Positions 7,589 to 14,647 of a DNA stretch of 14,647 bases are shown here, one piece after another. Source of the stretch: CAZLPW01 sp964561495 (lineage in GTDB: Bacteria; Fidelibacterota; Marinisomatia; Marinisomatales; UBA1611). The stretch's first letter is position 1; each line of letters opens with the position of its first letter. The position numbers and the translations under genes were made by a program. The DNA lies in contig CAZLPW010000052.1 in NCBI GenBank assembly GCA_964561495.1, positions 1-14,647 of the forward strand, written 5' to 3'. The notes beneath the pieces are model-generated. The model saw only the letters and a list, made by a program, of their open reading frames with translations. It did no database searches and was not told where the DNA came from.

Positions 7589-9151
7589 ATGCAAAGTAAT
7601 AAAAATAGAGGGGAAATTTTATGGGTTGATGATGAAATACAACATTTGAAACCTCATATTATGTTTTTAGAAAGAAGGGGCTATTCACTATTCAAGGCTA
7701 CCAATGGTAATGACGGTATTGCAATGTTAAAGAAAAATACTTTTAATCTTGTTCTTTTAGACCAATCTATGTCTGGCATTGATGGCCTAGAAACATTAAA
7801 AGAAATAAGAAAAATTAATTCTTCAATACCTGTTATTATGATAACTAAAACTGAAGATGAATGGTTAATGGATGAGGCAATAACTGGCCAGGTTGAACAA
7901 TTTTTAATTAAACCTGTAAATCCAAGTCAAATATTTATGGCTTGTAAACAAGTTTTAGAAAAAAATAAACTAAGTGGAGAAAAGGCAGCTACAAATTACC
8001 TGAAAGAATTTCAAAAAATAGAATTAAGATTACAATCTGATTTAAGAATTGATGACTGGTGGAAAATTTATAATTCACTTGTTGATTTTCAGATTACTTT
8101 TGATTCTTATAAAGACACAGGTCTTAATTCAATTTTAGATGAGCAGATCGAAACTTGTAATAGGCAGTTCAGTTCTTTAATTAATGAAAATTATAAAAAT
8201 TGGATTTTTTCTAAAGAGCGTCCAACATTATCTGTAGATGTAATTTCAAAATTTATAAAACCTCATCTTATAAATAATCAAAAAGTTTGTTTGATCGTAA
8301 TTGATTGCCTTAGGCTAGATCAGTTTAAATCTATGGCTCCAATACTAGAAAGCTTATTCAATATTACTTTAGATTACAAAATTTCTTTACTTCCTACAGC
8401 TACACCATATTCAAGAAACGCAATTTTCAGTGGTATGTTTCCAGATGAAATGGTTAATAAATATCCAGAACAGGGTAAAATGATGGCAGAGCATGGGAAT
8501 AGTTTAAATAGATTTGAAGATCTATTTCTCCGTGACCAATTAATTAGAATGGACTTGAATGATAAAAAAATACATTATCATAAAATTTGGGCGGTAGACG
8601 AAGGTGAAAAGATTGAAAATCGCATTCAAGATTTTATCCAAAAAGATTTGCTAGCTTTTGTTATAAATTTTGTTGACATCCTTGCGCACAGTAGTTCACA
8701 ATCAAATATATTAAAAGAAATGGTTCCTGATGAATCAGGTTATAGAAAAGTTGTAAAGTCATGGCTTGAAAATTCTTGGCTTTTAAAAGTTTTAGAAAAA
8801 TTAAGAGACAATGATTTTAAAGTAATAATTACAAGTGATCATGGTAGTATAAGAGTTAAAAAAGATGTTATGGTTGCTGCCGATAAAGAGGCATCAACAG
8901 GAGTTAGGTATAAATATGGTAGGAATATAAAAGCAAATAGCAGAAATGCTTTGTTAATTGATAGACCAGATGAATATAAACTTCCTATTTTTGGCCAGCA
9001 GCCAACCTATGTCTTAGCTAAAAATGATGTCTTTTTTGTGTACCCAAATCAAGCGAATAAATTTTTGTCTAAGTTTAAGAATTCATTTCAACATGGGGGA
9101 ATAAGTATGGAAGAAATATTAGTCCCAGTTGCCACTTTATACCCTAGATAG
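7589..9151 (+). CDS. porX: PorX-type response regulator with PglZ domain
   Basis: This 520-residue cytoplasmic protein begins with a receiver domain (~8-125) in which every functional residue is present: acidic pair D14/D15, phospho-acceptor D58, switch T86 and K108 followed by P109. A helical linker (~130-225) leads to a C-terminal PglZ domain of the alkaline phosphatase superfamily (~230-520). That domain has metal-ligand candidate D239 in VIDCLRLD, the PTATPYSRN motif with T270/T272 (one the probable nucleophile), D417/H418 in TSDHG and a late HGG. In Bacteroidota, PorX with kinase PorY controls the type IX secretion system, and Porphyromonas gingivalis PorX has been reported to cleave oligonucleotides. 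No sensor kinase gene lies in the window, so its partner must be elsewhere. It sits 13 bases after the cyclase and 4 before tsaE. The identity is strong; a link to secretion in this organism is inferred. Confidence 0.93.
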   Translation: MQSNKNRGEILWVDDEIQHLKPHIMFLERRGYSLFKATNGNDGIAMLKKNTFNLVLLDQSMSGIDGLETLKEIRKINSSIPVIMITKTEDEWLMDEAITGQVEQFLIKPVNPSQIFMACKQVLEKNKLSGEKAATNYLKEFQKIELRLQSDLRIDDWWKIYNSLVDFQITFDSYKDTGLNSILDEQIETCNRQFSSLINENYKNWIFSKERPTLSVDVISKFIKPHLINNQKVCLIVIDCLRLDQFKSMAPILESLFNITLDYKISLLPTATPYSRNAIFSGMFPDEMVNKYPEQGKMMAEHGNSLNRFEDLFLRDQLIRMDLNDKKIHYHKIWAVDEGEKIENRIQDFIQKDLLAFVINFVDILAHSSSQSNILKEMVPDESGYRKVVKSWLENSWLLKVLEKLRDNDFKVIITSDHGSIRVKKDVMVAADKEASTGVRYKYGRNIKANSRNALLIDRPDEYKLPIFGQQPTYVLAKNDVFFVYPNQANKFLSKFKNSFQHGGISMEEILVPVATLYPR

Positions 9152-9155
9152 GTTT

Positions 9156-9584
9156 ATGATAAAAATTTGTAATACAGTGAAAGAAACGAAAGATTTTGCG
9201 GCAAATTTGGCAAATAAAATTCCACCAGGTAGTGTAATCGCTTTAACTGGTAATTTGGGTTCTGGGAAAACAACTTTCTCGCAGGGTTTCGCAAAGGCTT
9301 TAAATGTAAAAGAGAATGTTGGATCACCAACATTTAAATTGGTTTCTGAGTATCTGGGACGGCCCCATAATTTTTATCATGTAGATTGCTATAGGCTAAA
9401 AGGGGCAAAAGATTTTTTAAATATTGGTGGTGAAAAATATCTTTATCCAAAAGGAGCAGTCACATTAATTGAATGGGCTGACCTTATTGATAAATTGTTA
9501 TCAAAGAGTGTTATATCAATTAAATTTGAACGATTAAAGGCAAAACCAGAGCAAAGAAAACTGACTATTAATGGATGGGATTAA
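9156..9584 (+). CDS. tsaE: tRNA t6A ATPase subunit TsaE
   Basis: TsaE is the ATPase that works with TsaB and TsaD to attach threonylcarbamoyl to adenosine 37 of ANN-decoding tRNAs. From the ATG at 9156 it is 142 residues, normal for the family. It shows the Walker A motif GNLGSGKT (32-39) early, the SPTF strand that contacts nucleotide, and the conserved HVDCYRL and LIEWAD segments (a Walker B-like Asp and the W of the family's EW motif). A TTG at 9129 would extend the protein by nine residues into the end of porX and has no family support, so the ATG is preferred. AGGT lies only two bases before the ATG, too close to be a good ribosome site. The stop TAA is followed directly by the tsaB ATG. 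Confidence 0.95.
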   Translation: MIKICNTVKETKDFAANLANKIPPGSVIALTGNLGSGKTTFSQGFAKALNVKENVGSPTFKLVSEYLGRPHNFYHVDCYRLKGAKDFLNIGGEKYLYPKGAVTLIEWADLIDKLLSKSVISIKFERLKAKPEQRKLTINGWD

Positions 9585-10238
9585 ATGAATAGTTCAATGT
9601 TTTTAGCAATAGAAACTTCATCAACAATATGTAGTGTCGCTATTCTAAAAGGGAATGAGTGCATAGCAATAAAGGAAACTAATAGTCCTATGATGCACGC
9701 TGAGATTTTGCCAATATATGTAAAAGAAATTATACAAAACTCAAAAATAAAAACTGATATGATTAATGCGGTAGCTGTAAGTATTGGACCAGGTTCTTTC
9801 ACAGGTTTAAGAATTGGTCTTAGTTTTGCCAAAGGTTTTGCTATGGCACACAATCTACCTATATTACCAGTACCAACAATGCAATCACTTGCTTTTGGTT
9901 TGCAGAATGAAAAGCCATCTCAGGGATTATTTTATTCCCATGGCGAATATATTTTTTACCAAAAATATATTTGGGATAATGACATTCCAAATTTTAAAAA
10001 GAAACCAATTTTAGAAGAAGGGATAAAAATAGTTAAAAAAATTAATACTGATAAAAAAACATTTCATTGGAATTGTGATAATTTCATAAAAGATTTTAAA
10101 AATATAATTTTTATTACGCCTTCAGCAAAATTGATTGGATCATTGGGCGTATTATTAATTGATCATTTAATAAAAGTAAAACCATATGAATTAGAGCCTG
10201 ATTATATTGCCCCCTTTAAGTTTAGTGTTAAGAAATGA
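9585..10238 (+). CDS. tsaB: tRNA t6A complex subunit TsaB
   Basis: TsaB (YeaZ) is an inactive ASKHA-fold paralogue that dimerises with TsaD in t6A synthesis. The protein has 217 residues. The N-terminal half carries the family signatures: FLAIETSS near the start, the MMHAEILP segment, and IGPGSFTGLRIGLSFAKGFA about residues 65-85. The C-terminal half is much more variable and Lys-rich, as in many small-genome TsaB proteins. The start at 9585 directly abuts the tsaE stop; an ATG four codons later (9597) is also possible. Its end overlaps the acetyltransferase start by four bases (ATGA). TsaD itself is not in the window. Confidence 0.93.
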   Translation: MNSSMFLAIETSSTICSVAILKGNECIAIKETNSPMMHAEILPIYVKEIIQNSKIKTDMINAVAVSIGPGSFTGLRIGLSFAKGFAMAHNLPILPVPTMQSLAFGLQNEKPSQGLFYSHGEYIFYQKYIWDNDIPNFKKKPILEEGIKIVKKINTDKKTFHWNCDNFIKDFKNIIFITPSAKLIGSLGVLLIDHLIKVKPYELEPDYIAPFKFSVKK

Positions 10239-10666
10239 ATATTAGGTTAGGCACTTTATCAGATTTAACTAAAATTGTTCAAATTGAAAATAAAGTTTTT
10301 ACAAATTCGTGCTGGGCTTATAATATTATAAAAGATGAGTTAATACCAGGCAAAGACAGAAAAACTTTGGTGATTACAGAGGATGGAAATATTATTGGAT
10401 ATTTAATGATTAGAAAATTTGAAAATCAAATCGATATTTTAAATTTTGCAATAAATAAAGTTCATCAAAGAAAGGGTGTCGGTTGGAAACTTCTAAGTCA
10501 TTTCTTAGAATCATTACCAAAGTTGACTGAGGTAACTTTAGAAGTAAGACAAGGAAATCAACAGGCAATTAATCTTTATAAAAAAGCAGGATTTAATAAA
10601 ATTGGATATAGAAAAAAATATTATAGCGATGGGTCAGATGCTTTGATGATGAAATTTATGAGATAA
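10235..10666 (+). CDS. rimI: RimI-type GNAT N-acetyltransferase
   Basis: This 143-residue GNAT-fold protein transfers acetyl from acetyl-CoA, probably to the N-terminus of ribosomal protein S18, as RimI does. The acetyl-CoA pyrophosphate loop reads HQRKGVG (77-83), matching the family's Q/R-x-x-G-x-G/A. It is followed by the TLEVRQGNQQAINLYKKAGF segment, with the Asn and Tyr typical of RimI, and a YYSDGSDALMM end. The RimI call, over a generic GNAT, rests on this segment, the length and the position right after tsaB, a common pairing in bacteria. The start overlaps the tsaB stop by four bases, implying translational coupling. Confidence 0.87.
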   Translation: MNIRLGTLSDLTKIVQIENKVFTNSCWAYNIIKDELIPGKDRKTLVITEDGNIIGYLMIRKFENQIDILNFAINKVHQRKGVGWKLLSHFLESLPKLTEVTLEVRQGNQQAINLYKKAGFNKIGYRKKYYSDGSDALMMKFMR

Positions 10667-10676
10667 AAGAAAAAAC

Positions 10677-11516
10677 ATGGCTTGGTTCAAAAGAAAAGAT
10701 AAAAAAGTAAACATTCAAGACAAGAAAAACATACCTGATGGTTTGTGGAAAAAATGTTTTTCATGCAATGAGGTATTATATAAACCTGAATTGGATAAAA
10801 ATTTATCTGTTTGCCATCATTGCCAGCATCATTTTAGGGTAGATCCTAAGATTTATATAGAGCTTTTATTAGATAAGGGTAGTGAAAATCGCATTTTCAA
10901 CAAAATTGAATCAAAAGATTTTTTGTCTTTCAAAGCTATAAAAGACTATAACGACCAATTAATGAAAGCCAAAATAAAAACTGGAGAAAAAGATGCTATA
11001 ATGGTTTACAGGGGTAAAATAAATAATTCAAATATAGTTCTAGGCATTATGAATTTTAATTTTATTGGCGGCAGTATGGGGTCTGTAATTGGTGAAACAT
11101 TTGTCCGAGCAATTACTTTAGCAGAGAAAAATAATATTCCTTTTGTCCTTGTTTGTGCTTCAGGTGGTGCTAGAATGCAAGAAGGGGCAGTGTCTTTAAT
11201 GCAGTTGGCCAAAACAAGTGTTTTTTTATCTAGATTTTCAAATAATGGTGGCCTTTTTATTCCAATACTAACAGATCCTACTTTTGGTGGTGTAACAGCT
11301 AGTTTTGGAATGTTGGGAGATATTATTCTAGCTGAACCAGGTGCATTAATTGGATTTGCAGGTCCTAGGGTAATTAAACAAACGATAGGCCAGGAACTTC
11401 CTAAAGGATTTCAAAAATCTGAATTTTTATTAAAGAAAGGCTTCATTGATCAAATCGTATCAAGAAATGAAATGAAAGAGAAATTATCTATAGTAATTAA
11501 AAATTTAACTTTATAA
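10677..11516 (+). CDS. accD: Acetyl-CoA carboxylase carboxyltransferase subunit beta
   Basis: AccD pairs with AccA to move carboxyl from biotin to acetyl-CoA, giving malonyl-CoA for fatty acid synthesis. The protein has 279 residues, slightly shorter than the ~300 of E. coli. The N-terminal zinc ribbon is complete with C27, C30, C46 and C49. The crotonase-fold carboxyltransferase domain follows (~90-279), with FNFIGGSMGSVIGE, the oxyanion-type CASGGARMQEG motif, DPTFGGVTASF and the FAGPRVIKQT segment, all AccD signatures. The last ~20 residues are short and basic. It starts 10 bases after rimI. No accA lies next to it in the window. Confidence 0.96.
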   Translation: MAWFKRKDKKVNIQDKKNIPDGLWKKCFSCNEVLYKPELDKNLSVCHHCQHHFRVDPKIYIELLLDKGSENRIFNKIESKDFLSFKAIKDYNDQLMKAKIKTGEKDAIMVYRGKINNSNIVLGIMNFNFIGGSMGSVIGETFVRAITLAEKNNIPFVLVCASGGARMQEGAVSLMQLAKTSVFLSRFSNNGGLFIPILTDPTFGGVTASFGMLGDIILAEPGALIGFAGPRVIKQTIGQELPKGFQKSEFLLKKGFIDQIVSRNEMKEKLSIVIKNLTL

Positions 11517-11521
11517 GCAAT

Positions 11522-12268
11522 ATGATTTTAATAACCAATGATGATGGAATTTATTCACCAGGTATACAGGCACTTTGGGATGCTTTGAATTCATTTGGAG
11601 ATACAATAGTTATAGCACCTAGTTCGCAGAAAAGTGCAACTAGCCACGCTATAACTATTTCGAAGCCGATAAGAGTGAGAAAGGTAAAAAAAGTTAATGG
11701 GTTTAATGGATTTTCAGTCTCTGGTACCCCAGCAGATTGCACGAAAATTGCTATAAATTCTATTTTGAATCAAAAACCAGCAGTTCTGATTTCGGGAATT
11801 AATTTAGGCGCTAATGTGGGGAATAATATTATTTATTCTGGTACTGTTTCTGCAGCTTTAGAAGGTGCTATGTTAGGAATACCTTCAATTGCTATAAGTC
11901 TAGATTCTTTTCAGGCTGGTAGATTTGAACTTTCAAAGAAAATAGCAATAGAGGTTGTAGATTTTGTTCTTAAAAACAAACTTCCGAAAGGAACCATGTT
12001 AAATGTAAATATTCCTGATATCGAGCCCGAAAATTTTTTAGGTACTAGAATTACCAAACAAGGAAACCAATTTTTTAATGATGACTATGAAAAAAGGCTT
12101 GACCCTCGCGGGAAAGAATACTATTGGATAAAAGGTGAAATTGAGGATAATGATAAAGATCCAGTTTTTGATGGTAGAGCAATTTCAGATGGTTATGTAA
12201 GTATCACACCATTGGGTTTTAATATGACCGAGGAATCTTATATTTCCGATTTAAAGGATAAATTTTAA
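11522..12268 (+). CDS. surE: 5'/3'-nucleotidase SurE
   Basis: SurE is a cytoplasmic metal-dependent phosphatase acting on nucleoside 5'- and 3'-monophosphates and, in some species, short polyphosphate; it is linked to stationary-phase survival. The protein has 248 residues, usual for the family. The metal-binding set is intact: N6-D7-D8 at the very start, S38 in the APSSQKSATSHAIT segment, and N94 in SGINLGANVG. The VSGTPADC and IYSGTVSAALEGAMLG motifs are also present, as is a C-terminal VSITPL strand. It starts five bases after the accD stop and ends one base before guaA. Confidence 0.96.
   Translation: MILITNDDGIYSPGIQALWDALNSFGDTIVIAPSSQKSATSHAITISKPIRVRKVKKVNGFNGFSVSGTPADCTKIAINSILNQKPAVLISGINLGANVGNNIIYSGTVSAALEGAMLGIPSIAISLDSFQAGRFELSKKIAIEVVDFVLKNKLPKGTMLNVNIPDIEPENFLGTRITKQGNQFFNDDYEKRLDPRGKEYYWIKGEIEDNDKDPVFDGRAISDGYVSITPLGFNMTEESYISDLKDKF
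12254..12258 (+). promoter_or_regulatory. Shine-Dalgarno-like site for the GTG start of guaA
   Basis: AAGGA ends 11 bases before the GTG at 12270, inside the last codons of surE. It is one of the very few purine-rich matches to the 16S 3' end found before any start in this window, and it supports the non-ATG start of guaA. Confidence 0.4.
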
Positions 12269-12269
12269 A

Positions 12270-13820
12270 GTGAGCGATTTATACCATGGAGGAGTAATAA
12301 TATTAGATTTCGGTTCTCAATATACTCAATTAATTGCTCGTAGAATTAGAGAGCAGAATGTATACTCCGAAATTATATCACCTAGTCTTCCCTTAGAAAA
12401 AATATTAAAACATAAGCCTAAAGCAATAATTTTTTCAGGTGGACCTTCTAGCGTTTATTCAGAAAATGCACCAAAGTTTGATGATAGAATTTTAACACAA
12501 AAAATTCCGATCCTCGGTATCTGTTATGGTTTACATTTGTTGGTCCAAAGTAATGGTGGAATTATCAAGTCTTCAGATCAAGGAGAGTATGGTTTCGCAG
12601 AAGTAAATGTTAAAATTGCTAATAGTATTTTTAAAGACTTACCATCTTCAATAAAAGTTTGGATGAGCCATGGTGATAAAGTAATTACGCCCCCCCCTGA
12701 TTGGAATGTTTTAGCATATTCATCTAATAATGTTATTGCTGCTTTATCAAATTCAAGTAATACAAGATTTGCCACCCAATTTCATCCCGAGGTCTACCAT
12801 ACAAATATGGGTAATAAAATTCTTTGGAATTTTCTTTTTAATATATCTGGATGTAAACCTAGTTGGAATTCCAAAAACTTTATTGATGAAAAAATAAAAG
12901 AAATAAAATCTAAAGTAAGAGATAATAATGTAATTGTTGGTGTAAGTGGAGGAGTGGATTCATCAGTTGTTGCCACTTTGATGCACAAAGCAGTCGGAAT
13001 GAAATCTAAGGCAATAATCATTGACCATGGTCTTATGAGAAAAAATGAAGCTAAGCATTGTGTTAAAGAATTAAATAAAGGTTTAGGAATAAATATTAGT
13101 TTGCATGATGAAAAAGAACATTTTTTAAAAAAACTTAGTGGCATCACAAATCCTGAAGAAAAAAGAAAAATTATTGGGAATCAGTTTATTTATTCATTCC
13201 AAAGGATAGCCAAAAGTTTTGGCGATGTTCCTTTTTTAGCCCAAGGAACTTTATATCCTGATGTAATTGAAAGTGGTATTAGTTATGGGAAAGAGGCTGC
13301 TCTAATTAAAAGTCACCATAATGTTGGAGGATTACCAGATGATATGAGTTTTAAATTGATTGAGCCTTTACGTGATTTATTTAAAGACGAAGTCCGGGAT
13401 TTAGCAAAGGAGCTTGAGATACCTGATTTTTTAATAAACAGGCATCCTTTCCCAGGTCCAGGTTTGGGCGTAAGGATTATAGGTGAGATTACTAATGAAA
13501 GAATTAAAATTTTACAAGAGGCAGATCAGATTTTTATTGATGTTTTACATGAGGATGGTCTTTATAATAAAATTTGGCAGGCTTTTGCAGTTCTAATACC
13601 TGTAAAAACAGTAGGCGTTATGGGAGACCAGCGTACATATGATAATTTATTGGGGATTAGAGCTGTTAGTAGTACAGATGGTATGACTGCTGATTGGTAT
13701 CGTATTCCAGAGCACTCATTAAATAAAATATCAAATAGAATAGTTAATAATGTAAAAGGTATAAATCGTATTGTTTATGATATAACATCAAAGCCACCTG
13801 GAACGATAGAATGGGAGTAG
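12270..13820 (+). CDS. guaA: GMP synthase (glutamine-hydrolysing)
   Basis: GuaA converts XMP to GMP with ATP and glutamine nitrogen. The protein has 516 residues and is full length (E. coli 525). The class I glutamine amidotransferase domain (~8-195) has nucleophile C85 in GICYGLH and H172/E174 in FHPEV. The ATP pyrophosphatase domain follows, with SGGVDSS at 226-232, and then the dimerisation domain ending TSKPPGTIEWE, the usual C-terminus. The start is GTG: no in-frame ATG precedes the conserved DFGSQYTQLI segment, and AAGGA at 12254-12258 lies 11 bases upstream. A run of eight C at 12690-12697 encodes part of a Pro-rich loop; the frame is intact through it. Confidence 0.97.
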   Translation: MSDLYHGGVIILDFGSQYTQLIARRIREQNVYSEIISPSLPLEKILKHKPKAIIFSGGPSSVYSENAPKFDDRILTQKIPILGICYGLHLLVQSNGGIIKSSDQGEYGFAEVNVKIANSIFKDLPSSIKVWMSHGDKVITPPPDWNVLAYSSNNVIAALSNSSNTRFATQFHPEVYHTNMGNKILWNFLFNISGCKPSWNSKNFIDEKIKEIKSKVRDNNVIVGVSGGVDSSVVATLMHKAVGMKSKAIIIDHGLMRKNEAKHCVKELNKGLGINISLHDEKEHFLKKLSGITNPEEKRKIIGNQFIYSFQRIAKSFGDVPFLAQGTLYPDVIESGISYGKEAALIKSHHNVGGLPDDMSFKLIEPLRDLFKDEVRDLAKELEIPDFLINRHPFPGPGLGVRIIGEITNERIKILQEADQIFIDVLHEDGLYNKIWQAFAVLIPVKTVGVMGDQRTYDNLLGIRAVSSTDGMTADWYRIPEHSLNKISNRIVNNVKGINRIVYDITSKPPGTIEWE

Positions 13821-13852
13821 ACCACAGTTATATAATTTATTAATATTTATTT

Positions 13853-14647
13853 ATGGCTAGACTATTATTTATCCAAACCTTTTTGTTAGCAATAATTTTT
13901 TCTCAAAAAGAAAAAGTTAATATAAAAGATATTTTTCAAAATAATGGAATTTATTTTAAGACTTTTAGCGATGAAGTTGTTAATGGGATGGTTTATCAGT
14001 TTAATGATGATTTAGAATTACCATTAGGACTGATTGCGGATGGTTTTAAAAAGGGGAAATGGTTGGAATGGGCGGGGAAAAATCAAAAAATAGAAACCAA
14101 AGAGTTGCTATTAAAGGGAAAAGAAGAATATAAAAACAATGATCCCATAATTGTTCCTTCTTCACTAGAGATTAATAACTATGTTAGTGATACTAAATAT
14201 AGTAAAGTAGCTTTTAAACTTACTTTTACCCAAGTGATTAATTTTGATTCCTCTGGATCCAAAATGGAAGAATCATTAAAGGCCTATAATGAGACTGGGC
14301 TTTTAAAAAGGAAAACATATAGAAAGTATCAATATATTGAAGGACTTGATGGTAAGATAGATAAAATAAAAATTTTTAATGAAAAAAATATTTTGATTCA
14401 AGAGCAATTATTTAATTATAATAAAGATAAAATGCTTATTGGGAAAAAGCTTGTTGGAATTGAAGCTGAAATTATAGATAAAACTATATATAGTTATAAT
14501 TCATTAGGAATGTTAGAAAAAAAAATAAATTATGATAAAAAAGGAGAAATAAATAAATCTATTACAATTAATTATGATATAGCTGGAAATAAAAACAAGG
14601 AATTAGTTGAATTTTTTTCGAAAAAATCTAATTTAGATCTTTCTATT
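13853..14647 (+). CDS. Exported MORN/YD-like repeat protein, partial (3' end missing)
   Basis: An open frame runs from the ATG at 13853 to the last base of the window: 265 codons with no stop, so the gene is cut by the window edge. The N-terminus (MARLLFIQTFLLAIIFSQ) looks like a signal peptide, so the product is probably periplasmic or surface-exposed. Residues ~44-75 resemble a MORN-2 type repeat (NGMVYQF... GLIADGFKKGKWLEW). From ~145 there are loose repeats with Y-N-x-x-G, such as YNETG at 145-149 and YNSLG at 215-219, recalling YD/RHS-type beta repeats; later repeats are Lys-rich. No enzyme motif is visible. Function is unknown, and the repeats suggest a binding or structural role. It follows guaA by 32 AT-rich bases without a clear terminator. 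Confidence 0.8.
   Translation, partial: MARLLFIQTFLLAIIFSQKEKVNIKDIFQNNGIYFKTFSDEVVNGMVYQFNDDLELPLGLIADGFKKGKWLEWAGKNQKIETKELLLKGKEEYKNNDPIIVPSSLEINNYVSDTKYSKVAFKLTFTQVINFDSSGSKMEESLKAYNETGLLKRKTYRKYQYIEGLDGKIDKIKIFNEKNILIQEQLFNYNKDKMLIGKKLVGIEAEIIDKTIYSYNSLGMLEKKINYDKKGEINKSITINYDIAGNKNKELVEFFSKKSNLDLSI

Noticed and set aside
9129..9155. TTG at 9129 as the start of tsaE.
   Set aside because: It overlaps the porX end, and the extra nine residues are not part of TsaE; the ATG at 9156 gives a normal-length protein.
12794..13147. 117-codon - strand frame within guaA.
   Set aside because: It is antisense to a fully conserved enzyme region and has no recognisable motif.
1..14647. CRISPR arrays, tRNA genes, insertion sequences or attachment sites.
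   Set aside because: No regularly spaced repeats, cloverleaf sequences, transposase motifs or terminal inverted repeats were seen on either strand.

Overview
The window is AT-rich (roughly one third G+C by eye) and every gene lies on the + strand. It starts in the 3' end of a 23S rRNA, followed by a 5S rRNA and a strong rho-independent terminator. An almost gapless run of eleven protein genes follows; the last is cut by the window end. The PorX-type response regulator (receiver plus PglZ), the FecR/beta-barrel/CHASE2-cyclase set and start codons that mostly lack Shine-Dalgarno sequences point to the FCB superphylum (Bacteroidota relatives). A marine Marinimicrobia (SAR406)-like genome is my best guess. 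That placement rests on remembered family traits, not on a search.

Layout. 1-282: 23S 3' end, 5S rRNA, terminator. 358-9151: an envelope and signalling block. It holds a secreted Ig-like protein of unknown function, a periplasmic FecR-domain protein whose start overlaps the previous stop, a 929-residue protein with two Ig-like domains and a predicted outer-membrane barrel, a CHASE2 class III adenylate cyclase, and PorX. 9156-10666: tsaE, tsaB and a rimI-type acetyltransferase, packed with 0 to -4 nt spacing (tRNA t6A synthesis and N-terminal acetylation). 10677-13820: accD, surE and guaA (fatty acid, nucleotide phosphatase and GMP synthesis housekeeping). 13853-end: the first 265 codons of an exported MORN/YD-like repeat protein. 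No stretch over 300 bases lacks a gene.

How the genes may work together. The most interesting part is 1527-9151. An outer-membrane barrel, a periplasmic FecR domain, an inner-membrane CHASE2 sensor with all cyclase catalytic residues, and a cytoplasmic response regulator with a phosphodiesterase-type PglZ domain are encoded side by side. I infer a candidate envelope-to-cytoplasm signalling relay that uses a nucleotide messenger and may connect to type IX-like secretion control. Each domain is readable in the sequence; their functional coupling is inference. The housekeeping genes downstream look ordinary and intact.
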